Source: Membranipora membranacea
Taxonomy: Eukaryota; Bryozoa; Gymnolaemata; Cheilostomatida; Membraniporidae
DNA length: 64,000 bases
Direction of reading: 5' to 3'
NCBI GenBank assembly: GCA_914767715.1
Contig: OU612066.1
Span: 14,389,001-14,453,000, forward strand
The notes below the pieces were generated by a model that saw only the letters and a program-made list of their open reading frames with translations, was not told the DNA's origin and did no database searches. The translations under genes and the position numbers were made by a program. This document shows, piece by piece, positions 14,901-25,500 of the stretch. Each line of letters starts with the position of its first letter. The first letter of the stretch is position 1.

Positions 14901-17900
14901 GACTTTTAGTTTAAGACTTACCTCTAACGGATGCTGTTCTAGTACAACCGTATAAGACAGCGAGTTCACCGAATGCTCTGCCAGGTCCCATTGTACCAAC
15001 AACTGCTCCATTCTTAAGAACCTCCAGCTCGCCCTCTACAATAGGTATTTGGAAGTGAGAGCTGCATCCAAACTAGCTGTGAGGGTAAAGGCCTAACAAC
15101 ACAATTTGGGGCGAAAAAAATCCCCGGGAGTTGCTGTTAGCGGCATCTCATTATCAACCACATCTCTTCCATCGATGGGAGTGTGGCTGATAATGAAATG
15201 CTCTGAGCATCTACTAGGATAGCGTTTGAGCATTTAAACTATGCAAAAATAGCCTTGTTAGACCATCGTATGACAGATCACTTAGTATCCCACAAACAGC
15301 AGTAGGCTTAGCAAAAAGGAGTTGTCCTACAATTTGTGAAGGAAAGACTACTCTCAATTTGATGAATGTAGTTGGAAAATTTAGAGAGTTTTCTAAAAAA
15401 TGAAGTTTCCACTACTTCATTTTTAGTAAACTCTCTAAATTTTCTAATTATTATGAAGCAAATTATAAATAGGCTAGACATTCTGATGATGTATTTTGCA
15501 AGATATATGTATAATTGCGTATTGGTTGAGTTTTGATGGGAAAGTTTTAGTGAATGCATGCACCAAGCATTTAATCAATGGTAATTACATTTCTGGTGAT
15601 ACCAGACATATCATCATTCAAGTGTTGCAGTCAATGACCAATGATTTGAGCTGGTCATCTGGCAAAAGAAAATTACATTATTGAATTGGGTAGTGTCACA
15701 TTTTTTGCTCTAGATCCGTATTCAGTTGAGACTAGATGAAAACCTATATGCAATCAAAATAAAACTTGCAAGGCAACCATGTATTTTGTTTCCAACGGGT
15801 TTCTAAGAATGATGACAACTCAATTTAAACTAGTCCAGTGACCCTCGTCTAAGTGCATCCCTTAATTTTGAAATCAAATTGAGTTTTAGACTCAGGAAAT
15901 ACTTGAGTGGAAGTTAAACTGCTAACTGTAAATAAGATCTCAGGAGTTGATAGAGTTCAACAATCGTGCATCAGAGACAGTAGGTTATCAGGGTAACCTG
16001 CCCTCCGAACCATTCGCCATGTAAGTAGAGTTTGATACACCACCATTATATAGAATCATTAATTATGAGGGTGTTAACATCTGGCAACACTGTCATAATA
16101 CTTTCCCCATCTAGGTATAAATTAATAAAGGTGGTGCCGTTCGCAAAGTATCTCTTTCCTACGATCAGTGTTTTGGTAACATTTAAGAGTTCTCAGTCTA
16201 ATTTATAAGCAGCAAGCAGCCCAGTTTCAACTCATTTTCACTCTAAGTTGAGATTGGAAGGTACTAAAAAGGTACTATTTTGTATATACTATACTATGCT
16301 ATGCTATATGCTATGCTATGCTATGCTATACTGTACTATACTATCATTAGAGTAGTATATTTAGGATAGTAATTTTTAGAACCTTCACACCCCAACTTTG
16401 AGTGAAAATGAGTTGAAACTGGGCCATATGTTGTTAATGAACCTTATAGCAGTTTTCTAAATTTGACTGAGAACTCCAGAATGATACCAAAAACCTGACT
16501 CCTTCAAAATCACTTTTTTAAACGAACCTGCGGAGACGTAAAAGTGGTTGCCTCCCTCATGTTGTTTGACGATATGTTCTCCAGCGTTGAAGGTCTCCTC
16601 CTGCATACAGTTTACTATTTCTGCCACCTGGTTCTTGTCTATCTTTTTCAAAAAGTCATTATTTTTCAGAGCATGTTTAATCAGCTGTTTTGTTCTGAAA
16701 TAGAAAGAGGACTGTTGAAAAACATTGCAGAGAAAAATCTTTTCGGTTGCGCCAATAAAATCTTAGATGAAAAGCAATCAAGATTTTAATGTCGTTTGCG
16801 AGAACCTCTGAATTTTACAGCTACTATTATATAATTTTTATGGTGGTACTGCCATCTCAACTTCCAGCACAACAATAAAGAATCTGATATCAAAAACTAG
16901 GTTTCAAGTCGAGTAGACTTTGCCAAGTAGGATCAAAACCATCAAAGTCAGTTCAAAGCAGGTTAGCTTGAGTGCCTTATCACAGCAACCCCACAAAAAA
17001 AGGGGTCGCTGTGATGAGGCTGCCTGGGAAGGGATCTGATCTCATGTTTAATAGATAACCAAGAACTACTTACGTAGCATCTTTTCTGTAGTGTTTGAGT
17101 TCTATCTGAGCATTAGATGTGTTAGATGATTCACCAGACACTCCTTGTTTCTTCCTTGTCTGGCCCTCTGATGATGACATAGAAACATCTTCCTGTAAAA
17201 TAAATTTAAAACATTTTTTAATAGTTTATTTAATTATGACTTTGTCATAAGTTGATGGATTAGGAACTAGAGGAAAAAACAATGAGATTGTGAAACCTTG
17301 CATTATATCCTTAATCTGTGATCATATTTAAGACACTGTTGGAGCGGGAGGGTGAGAGGGTGGTTTTCTAGGTTATGGTTATTATGATTGCAGACAAAAT
17401 GTGATACCCTTCAAAGTTGGAGTTGTGTCCTATTGTAGGTGCCAATGGCCTGTTACCAATAATACGAGAGAGAAAATTGCCTAAATTTATAACCTGCTTT
17501 TCTTTTGTTGATAACTCTTGTTTAGCACGGTCATCAAAATTTTAGAACTGCACAAATCGGTCACCATGGATGTAAAACCACCAATCATGTGAAATCAGGC
17601 ATATTTAATGACAATCTACACTGGTCATTCACTTTTCACTTTAGTACATCTCTAAATCCGGCACAATACCGAAACAGGTCAGTGTTCAGTGATGTTGATA
17701 GAGGGTTTGAAAGAATGACAGGTTATCACTTTCTTACGTCTGATAACCACTTGTGAAGAATTACATAATGCATGCAGCTTGATTCAGATCACATGCGAAA
17801 ATTCAGACCATAAGACATTGTTCTTGTTTCAATTTAAACACGCATTTTATCAGTTCTCTTCCTAGCACCCCCCTTCCCCCTATGGAGCATGACCAGTTAT

Positions 17901-20900
17901 ACCCTAGTAGTTCTTGTCCTTGATTTATACGCGTATAGGCAGTCGAAAGTACAGCGTATGAAAAACCAAACCTTTTATACACTATATGCCTGGAACAAGT
18001 TTGATCCAAATTGCCAGCAGTCCGGTCAGTCCCATTCTAACTAAATGCAGGCAAATTTGATCATGCTTGATCTACCATATGCCCATTATATATTGTAGAG
18101 CCATAGCTCTTAAAACTTTTTATTTTACGGACACCATGGAGAACAATGTGTGTTGGCAGGCAGGAAAATCTCAAACAGACGTAATTTTAACAGTAGGAAT
18201 GAGATAACAAAATGTCTTCCAGGTCAATGGTCACTATCAGTGAAAACATTAATGGCTAGATTTGAACATGAAACAGAGCCACATTGTCCGGAGTTAGCCA
18301 GTAGTCATGTCACCAATGACCATAACAACAACCTGCTACATCCAAAATATACAAACTTACTCTAAGGTATCCTAAGTGTCAAATTCTGGGTGCAAAAGGC
18401 CATGCCCGCAGTTAAGCATGGGTCTGAGTGTGAAACACAGGTGCCTGTTTTGTAAACTGCCATAATGGCATGTCTCCATTATGCACATGAGTGGTAAAAC
18501 CATGGTGCCTATGAACCAAGAGCATCTGCTTTATAATTAGGCGGTAGCTCTTGACTGAACAGGGTTGAATAGTTTTGTAAATCAGTATTCCGTCAAATGC
18601 AGGGGCTGATGACCGCTTGGACAAGTCAAATGCCAGTATCTTATGTAACAATGAGGGTTAGCTAGGGAACAAAATTAACTACAATTGACAATACACCTAC
18701 TACTTATCTAGTAACACATACTTGGGTGTAACATGAACCTGACTCTTCCCTTCCCACATAAATCCAGCCTCAGCCTTGAACTGAAGGGGGCTCTTGGTTA
18801 ATTTGACAGTTGTCTTAAAAGGTGTACATGAGATTGGCATGATGCTTCATAAAGTCTCTCCAGAAACTTGAACATGCCAGAGGCAAGAGCACTCTTTTAG
18901 AGCATATTTAAATTAATTCACAAAATACAATAATAAAACAAAACTAATACTTTTTGTTCTTCAAAACATAGAGCATTGAAGGCCTGGCATGAGGCATTCT
19001 TATCAGTGTCAACTTCTCCAAACATGAAAACATGTCAAAATGAAAGCACACTTGGTCAGACAAAACATTAATTTGCAAACTCTGGTATTGCCACAGACGG
19101 AAGGTGTATTGGGAGTAAATTAAATCGGACCAACAATATTTTGTTGCTAAATTGAATCTACGATGTAGCTAGTGTGTGTTTTCATCTGGTAATATTTCAA
19201 TCTTGGAATACGTTTTGGCTTTTGAGAATCTAGAGCTCGTTCCTTCAATCTAGGTGGGACCTAAAGCAAATATCATGCTACCTTTAGGCTCCAAACGATA
19301 CTGTGCATAGTTCATCTCTTATACTTAGTTTATCTTATCTCGAGTTGTATAATAAGTGGCCAGTTGATTGTGTGATTATCGGCTCTAAATAACTTCTAAT
19401 ATCAAAACTTTACGTTTAAAATAAACAATAGCGTAGGAGTTGTAGTTAATAGACATTAGAGGCTGGAGTTTTGTTTCTATTCCAGCGGTACGAACGACTG
19501 CATGAAAACTTTGCTGTGGAGGTAAAAATGGTGGTATTCAGGGGAGGTATAAAATGGCATTCTGTTGGACTTTTGTCCTTAGCTGTACCGATTACTAGGA
19601 TTGCCTTTGAATGATCCTTGATCAACAGCTTAGTAAATATGATGAGATAAACCACAATCAAGCACATCTAGAAAAGTCATCTAGTGGATTCAAGTGGGCA
19701 CAAAATACTTAGAGGGGATTTTAGAGTACAAGTATTCCTGTGAAGTTTTCAGTTTAATATCAGAAAGTGACTTTTAAGTGGCATCAATGGTTCTGAGTCC
19801 CATAAAAAATGCCAGGAATTATTACTTTTAAGATTACACTGGTAAATTCGAGGAACTCCGGTCACTCCGTCACCCAAAGCCATCAGCCTTTACAAACAAC
19901 TGCAGCTAATAACAGTCAAAGACATAATTCTACGAGTTCAAACACTGTTTGGCATATTTTCTCAATCAGCCAACTCCCTCCTTTATTGTTGGCACCTAAA
20001 TCATGTCTTGTTTTTAAGGAGTTATCCCTACCTTGTCCCCTTCCCCTCCCTATCCGATGGCCGATGATTTTCCCATGTCGTTTGTTTTGGAAAATACCTT
20101 GAAGTTGAAGATCTGACCATTGGTGGATTTTTGATGAAAGTTTTGCCAGTTGGTTATGCTAAATAATATGCTAATCGAAAACCTATATTTGACATATTGT
20201 GAATGTTTGCAACTTCTTATCAAAATTTGTCTTCAGTCCTTAACTAAACACAGGCCATGGTCACAAAATCTAGAACATTTACCAACTTTCCGTTAGCCAT
20301 ATGTGCATTCTAGTCTGGCGTTTAACAAATGAAACCAATGGCATTACTCGAAAAAGTCATGAAAACCAATGTCCTCAAAAAACAACATCGCAAATCGCAA
20401 AGAAAACGCTAATTGTGCTCCCTAAGCCAGTATAGCAAGGGAAATACAGCAAGCTTATCTAACGCTGCACTGAACAGTGACTATGACAGTCTTATCAGGG
20501 TAAATTAGCTATAGTAATCAGGGTATCTTTTATTTGTACCCGTATAAAACACGCACACGGGACGGACGTTGATAGTAAATTTTACCTGTATGGTAGCGAG
20601 GATGTCCTGCTTGCCTCCGTTCACCTTCTGTTGTAGGACACATTGTAACTTATCTACCTCCTCCTTCAAGTCGTCGATCTGTCTGTCCTTTTCTAAGATT
20701 GTCTGCTGGGCCGCTAACAGCTCCGATTTGTACTTCTCAGTCTCCCTCTATACAGGAAATCAAAACTCAAACATTGTCTTACTCATTTCTGAATCAATAT
20801 ATACGCTAACTGATTTTGTAATTTAAAACTTTGAAGCATTTTATACAGTTCAAATACAGCATTACACAATTTTTGTGGTTGCGATAGAGGCACAAGCTTA

Positions 20901-22219
20901 CTAGTTTTTTGGAGGACAAAATACTTTTGCTCTGCCCCATGCCCTGCTATCTATCAATTCCGTCTGGATTCCTTCTTTGACTAACTCTATGACGATCGAT
21001 CGTGGCACTAACACCACCTTTACGGACGTTACCTCAATGCAGACTGCGGTAGCGAAATTAGCAACATCCATACAACTGCAATGCACTGTCTGACCTTTAC
21101 AAATTGAATCTGACTGTCGTTTTATGAATGACTGGATATATAAGGGTAGGCATACCATTTTACTTGTCTATGCCAATAAATACAGAAGTGAAAGCCACAA
21201 AAAGTTGACTTTTAGGACTTACATGACTATACTTTGAGCGATTAGCAAACGGGTTCAACCACATTATATATAAGTTATTCAATCAAGCAACGTCAGAAGT
21301 TTGACTTGGTGAGTAGTGTTTGAGTATTATGATCAGTATGATCAGTTACTAATCCTTGACTGAGCAAAGAGCTAAGCGGTGTCACGCCAGATTGTCTCTA
21401 TGAACTAACCCATTAGTCTAGACAGTAGACACAAACTTTTACGTTAATCCGCATAGAAAAATCATTTGGAGCAATTAAGTGAGAACACACTTGTCCCGGT
21501 TTTCTCATGTGCAGCTGTGTTGCTGAAGAGGCAACACAAAATATTCGCAAATAGTGCCTGTTGGCAGTAGCCAAAAGGTGTCAAACTTGGCTAAATCTAA
21601 TTAAATTTAACATATTTGACAAGAGGTTTTTTTAGGCTAGTAACCTTCCGAAACAGCATGATACCAGGAAAATTGACATCATCATACTACAATCGCAAGG
21701 TAATTCTAGCAAGTAGCCTAGCCACACCGGATAGCAAATAAAAAAATCTAATCACGCAAAACAAACATAGGCACCAACCTGAGACCGAGCGAGCTCTTCT
21801 TTTATTTTGTTGAACAGCATTTTGGCTCGAGTATGATCGTATACTTCTCCATCTATGATAATGTTATTGTTGGAGGAATGTCCGTGGGATGAACCGTTAC
21901 CCATGATGTTGAGAAACGGATTAATTCCAGCAGCTGATAAGCTTATAGCTGCACTGGCAGCAGCATATTGCGCATACCACTCAGGAGGCGGTAGGAATGG
22001 TTGACCATGCGTGTGGTGATGGTCCGTGTGGTGATGATCCGGGTTGTTGTTTATATTGTTTATGAATGCATGCTGATAATCCATGTTTTGGTTTCCTAGA
22101 GGTATGCCCTGAGCTCCCATTGGCTGAGCCATCGTGATGTCATTAGCACTGTCTCTTCTCATTGGTTCATGATCCATTGCCTCAGCTGCAGATTGCTCCT
22201 CATCACCAGTTAAATGCAT
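2978..22219 (-). CDS. PRKG1: cGMP-dependent protein kinase (PKG), 16 exons, 840 aa
   Basis: Serine/threonine kinase activated by cGMP. Exons (coding order): 22219-21779, 20747-20586, 17192-17074, 16694-16528, 15035-14922, 12593-12488, 12036-11973, 11714-11473, 11212-11138, 9919-9772, 9511-9372, 8944-8855, 8639-8498, 6952-6789, 3775-3590, 3140-2978. All junctions are GT-AG, phases agree, and the total is 2,523 nt. Seen in order: an Asn/His-rich N-terminus (1-130); a coiled coil (about 135-195); a pseudosubstrate RKKQGVS at 214-220; cyclic-nucleotide site A with [16 protein letters not shown] (318-333); site B with FFGEKALL and RRTASV (441-457); a kinase domain with GIGGFG (537-542), K560, E579, YRDLKPEN (652-659), DFG (672-674), activation-loop T687 and APE (696-698); and a C-terminal tail ending GWDEDF. 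No key residue is missing. The start is the first Met after a good splice acceptor at 22243-22244; an in-frame Met at 22291 is the unspliced alternative. Coiled coil and pseudosubstrate fit PKG1 better than PKG2. Confidence 0.95.
3776..6551. other. long PKG intron, no other gene seen
   Basis: Intron between exons 6952-6789 and 3775-3590. Positions about 6400-6520 share a stretch with about 42160-42290 (ACTCTAACRATCAKAGATAC and flanking bases), a dispersed repeat of unknown type. Nothing coding. Confidence 0.5.
6552..6786 (+). mobile_element. tRNA-derived SINE, near full length
   Basis: The head looks like a tRNA gene, with A box TAGCTCAGTTTGTTAGA and B box GGTTCGAATCCC about 35 nt later. The body has GCAACTTGGCGTCGAATA, CTTAAGGCACTGATATT and CTCAGTCTTCTGACAG, and the tail repeats TTTAACCAACAC. 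Two other copies in this window share the body and confirm a family. It lies in a PKG intron, opposite to the gene, and its tail runs into the splice donor of exon 6952-6789. Confidence 0.85.
7298..7341. repeat. perfect 20-bp inverted repeat, loop 4
   Basis: GGGGATATCCCATAGACTTA, loop TTAT, then the exact reverse complement. CATAGACTTA also occurs in a smaller hairpin at about 3554-3577. In PKG introns. Confidence 0.8.
9968..10196 (-). mobile_element. tRNA-derived SINE, second copy
   Basis: The minus strand has a decayed B box (GGGTTCCAATCC), then GCTCAATTGACGC, GCCTGCAAACTG, GAGCAACTTGGCACCGAATA, CTCTTAAGGCA and CGGACAGAGACAGAC, in the same order as the copy at 6552. It lies in the PKG intron between exons 11212-11138 and 9919-9772, in the same direction as the gene. 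The tail is diverged. Confidence 0.8.
10588..10770 (+). repeat. imperfect direct repeat with a (TTTAA)n run
   Basis: TTTTTTCATGTAA...AACCCAAGGTGTACAAAT occurs twice about 100 bp apart, separated by a run of TTTAA repeats. In a PKG intron. Confidence 0.55.
12886..12891 (-). promoter_or_regulatory. poly(A) signal AATAAA of the nested peptide gene
   Basis: AATAAA on the minus strand about 94 nt after the TAG stop at 12985-12987, a normal distance for a short 3' UTR. Confidence 0.5.
12985..13659 (-). CDS. nested eclosion-hormone-like secreted peptide precursor, 2 exons, 121 aa
   Basis: Lies wholly inside the PKG intron between PKG exons 12593-12488 and 15035-14922, on the same strand. Exon 1 is 13659-13618 (14 codons, a hydrophobic signal-peptide core). 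Exon 2 is 13308-12985 (107 codons plus TAG). The intron 13617-13309 has donor GTTAGT and acceptor TATTACAG in phase 0. A basic cleavage site KNKRK (60-64) precedes a six-cysteine block: C70, C74, C77, C89, C93, C101. Spacing is C-x3-C-x2-C-x11-C-x3-C-x7-C, beginning CIKICFQC and followed by a Leu-Gly pair. Insect eclosion hormone, from memory, has C-x3-C-x2-C-x12-C-x3-C-x10-C with CI..C.QC and a Leu-Gly in matching places. A TATA box lies upstream and AATAAA downstream. Inference: a neuropeptide-type hormone. It could instead be another cysteine-rich secreted peptide; the gene model is firmer than the family name. Confidence 0.62.
13743..13749 (-). promoter_or_regulatory. TATA box (TATAAAA) of the nested peptide gene
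   Basis: TATAAAA on the minus strand, ending 83 nt upstream of the candidate start ATG at 13659. That places a transcription start near 13715 and leaves a short 5' UTR, which supports an independent transcription unit inside the PKG intron. Confidence 0.55.
15143..15201. repeat. near-palindrome, possibly of the GCATTTCATTA family
   Basis: GCATCTCATTATCAACCACA on the left pairs with its reverse complement form on the right (TGTGGCTGATAATGAAATGC) around a central TCCATCGATGGA. In a PKG intron. Confidence 0.55.
15375..15444. repeat. long inverted repeat, arms about 31 bp
   Basis: GAAAATTTAGAGAGTTTTCT continues to AAAAAATGAAGT; after a short loop ACTTCATTTTTAGTAAACTC leads to TCTAAATTTTC. A short palindromic element in a PKG intron. 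Confidence 0.65.
16219..16424. mobile_element. MITE-like element with long inverted ends and a CTATG minisatellite core
   Basis: The left end GCCCAGTTTCAACTCATTTT continues with CACTCTAAGTTG; the right end is its near-perfect reverse complement (CAACTTTGAGTG then AAAATGAGTTGAAACTGGGC). Similarity extends inwards about 50-60 bp. The centre, 16281-16345, is a run of CTATG/CTATA repeats. In a PKG intron; no coding sequence. Confidence 0.75.
16974..17020. repeat. inverted repeat, 19-bp arms
   Basis: GCCTTATCACAGCAACCCC pairs with GGGGTCGCTGTGATGAGGC (two G-T type mismatches) across an A-rich loop. A related weaker hairpin is at about 14785-14835. Confidence 0.6.
17193..20585. other. long PKG intron, no other gene seen
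   Basis: Between the coiled-coil exon and the pseudosubstrate exon, where other PKG genes often switch between alternative N-termini. Apart from the fold-back element at 17994-18074 I see no convincing exon or promoter. Confidence 0.45.
17994..18074. mobile_element. GATCAAG-family fold-back element, short copy
   Basis: Inverted ends CAAGTTTGATCCAAATTGCC and GCAGGCAAATTTGATC...TTGATCTAC. Shorter than the copy at 37608 with a reduced centre. In a PKG intron. Confidence 0.6.
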
Positions 22220-22500
22220 TGGTAATCTATCCTTTCTGCCTGCTAAAACAACAAACGTAAAAGATATAGGGCACAACGCTCTGCCATGCATAATTAATCA
22301 TGTATTAAAGAGCTAGTTAACGATTAGAGAGGCTTTTTCAAACACACTTTCCCATCATCATATCATATAACACTTTTAACCTGACACCAGAAATCAATAT
22401 CTTAGGCAGAGACTTACTCACGAAGACAGATATCACTGAGAAAATACTGCGTAATTGTGTTATATTTTATCTCATTAGGTCACCCCAGAGTCTATATATC

Positions 22501-22566
22501 AAGGTGTTGTATATATTTATGATGAAAGGTGTTCTATATATTTATGATGAGTAGGTGTTGTTGATG
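22501..22566 (+). repeat. tandem AT-rich repeat upstream of the PKG coding start
   Basis: AGGTGTTGTATATATTTATG and AGGTGTTCTATATATTTATG in tandem, followed by a third partial AGGTGTTG. About 300 bp upstream of the PKG start codon. Confidence 0.7.
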
Positions 22567-25500
22567 CCTCGCTCAGCTCTTGATTATCAGCATAACTTTG
22601 CATGATGTTGCAATATGCACATGCATCAGGCACTATCACACATATTGATCAAATGAAACTTTGTATTGTAAGAAAATCTGACATCTTTTTTTTGGAAAAT
22701 TTAGTTCTCAGAACACATGCTCTTTTTGAGAAAAGGGAAACAAATGGTGAGTGTGTGTGTTTTCTGATTTATGAGTTGAAAATCCCAAAAAACACAAAAA
22801 CCTCATCGATTGCAAACGCAATATTAACCTATTTAAAACACTAGCCAGAGGTCCCAACTATTGGAAATGATGACAGAGGTTCTCCTAAGACTGTAGCACT
22901 TGATAAAATGGTGCTGCTGCAGATCTCAGACTAGGCTGAGGCTGCTGACAGTCTGCACAAGGGGATTATAGGTTTTGCTTATTTGTTGACCAAAAGTCAG
23001 GCGGTCAGGGAGATATTTATAGCAACTTTATCAATTATAATTTACTACAATCCCAAACAAACTGGCGTGATTAGGGAGATTAGGGTGATTAGGGTGTTCG
23101 GGACGATCACATTTTTGCTATCTTGAGTAGCTCTAATCCAAATTGGTAGTGTTAATGTGATGAGCCTATGACCTTTCGTTGATCGATGATGTTTATAAAC
23201 AATGTATTCACTATAAAGAGTTATCTTCCATTGCTTCAGCATGTGATAACTCCTCACTGTGTCACCCTACACACCAACCATACAGTCTACAGCATACAAT
23301 CTGCCATCAGGGAGTATGGGAGGTTTCCGAACTCATTGATGGCACTAAGGTCACTGCCATATTATTCCATGGGTAATAAAGAATGGATCTACTAAAAAAA
23401 TTCACTAATTTAAAAGATGTAGAGTTTTACCAATCCACAGAAGTAAAGTCCAGTAATAAAAATAAAAATAACATTATTAACTTTAACTTAGATTCAGGTT
23501 CTTCTCTTCCTGTTTCCTAAGTTATTGCTAACTGATTCCTGACTCAGAGTAATAAAAATTCGTTTTTATCTTTAAGAGTTTTTTGGCTTTCAACGAGTTA
23601 AGACATGTGAATAATATTCTTATTATAACGAGTTGTCTCTCCATTTACCAGGTGCCAACAATTTTCAATGAATAAGGATTAGATAGATTCAAATAAAAAA
23701 GGTAAACACATTTACCTGTGATGTAAGTATTCTCGACATTGCTCATCTACTTACCCGTTTTGAGTTGCTGTGAGGTAAAAGTAGCAAAATAATGTCCGAC
23801 AAGTATCCGTTAGTAAAATGGATCGGCTGCTACTCGCCTACTAAATGTCTGGTCTGGATTATTTCTCCTATATTGTTGATTATGTGGTCATCATATATCT
23901 ACAAAAAAATGAATCCGTTCAATTGTTACAAGTTTGACAATAATTCCAAACTCGATCTTTTTAATTAAAACACTTCTGAGTCATTGATACTTACATATCG
24001 TATTCAGCGACCATCAAGTTACATAGCAGCTAAGATGTCAAATTCCCATTAGAAAGTGCCCAAAATTGGTCTAATATACATAATACTCTATGCAAATAAT
24101 ACCACGCATCAGATTGCTAACTGAGGGCCAATCAGACAATCAGGAAAAGTCGGTCATGACTTACAACAGCAACTCATGTGACAGAAGGATGTGTTAAAAA
24201 GATGGTGATCCTGTGAAAAAATTGTGAGCCAGAAAAAAGTTGATGAAAATTGTTGTCAAACCTATCAAATAGATCCGGAATAGAAAGTTATATTTATGCA
24301 AATTTATTGGTATTTCTAGCCGGGAATGATCATGGAAAATAAATATCACAAGTCTTAGAAGTAAGAACAAGGGTTAGCAACTAAACTAATTAAACCAAAC
24401 ATCTAAGCATAGAAATTCTGAGAAAACTTTTTTTTCCCTTCCCATCATTCTTCTGTCGTTTTGTGGCCGGAATTTATTCGACGAAACATAGAGCGGTATC
24501 TAACATTTAAGATCATCAAAGGTAAAGATAATCATCTCCATGGGAAAACGTAGACGGCTCACAAAGTACATACAGCCCTTTTCACTTTCCAACTGTAAAC
24601 AGTTACCAGCTGCGGACAAAAAAGCTGTCAAACATTCTTGATGTTGAGAATGGTGACCATGTGGGTAGGGATGGACAATTCCACAGATGGCGCCTTGCTC
24701 GCAAAAAGCTTATTCAGGTTAGATTCATTGTCCCTTAATAAGGCTTATTATTCTATTTATTATAGTTTCGCTGCTCTCTCCTTTCGGAGCCTTTTTCTTT
24801 TCGTAGCTCCTGATGAGTGTCAAGGATTTGGTGGCAATGCTAAGCATTGAAACAATGAACTTCGTCGATTGCATGCTCCGATATCGGTTCGATACCCCAA
24901 TATTATCGGTACGATGCCCCGACATCGTCCCTGCCCTAAAACTGATTCAAGTCTTACATAGCCTATTACACACCTGGTTAAAAGTAAACACACCCGACGC
25001 ATAACGGCGCCATTCTGATTAAACTATGAAACCTGGATTTGAGGGCAAAGTACTCCAGGCAAGAAAAGTTCTAATGAGAAAAAGACTGGGAAATAAGCGC
25101 ACAATGACATTGGTTGTTCTAAATCAACATGCCTATTGAGTAAAGCAAGTAATCGACTGAACACTGGCCAGAGGGTATTTTAGGAGGGTTCCCACAGCCC
25201 CCTGCTGACAAAGTGTGGTCACTTACACTATTTTAGGAAAAAATGTATGATGACAAAACATCTAATGCAAGACATTAGTTGTTTCATCATGCAGGGCACT
25301 GTAAAAATATAGTAATTAAGATGTGTGAAGGACTTGGACTGTGCGTTAATGAATAAAAGCATCCTGAGGCAGCACATGATATGGCCATTGTCATCAATAC
25401 GAGGAAGATAAAAATCAGAACCCAAACAGCCTGTGATATCAATCTACTCAGCCTATATATGGAGCCCAATTTAAGGTAGGTAGGGAGAGTTTTAGTTTTC

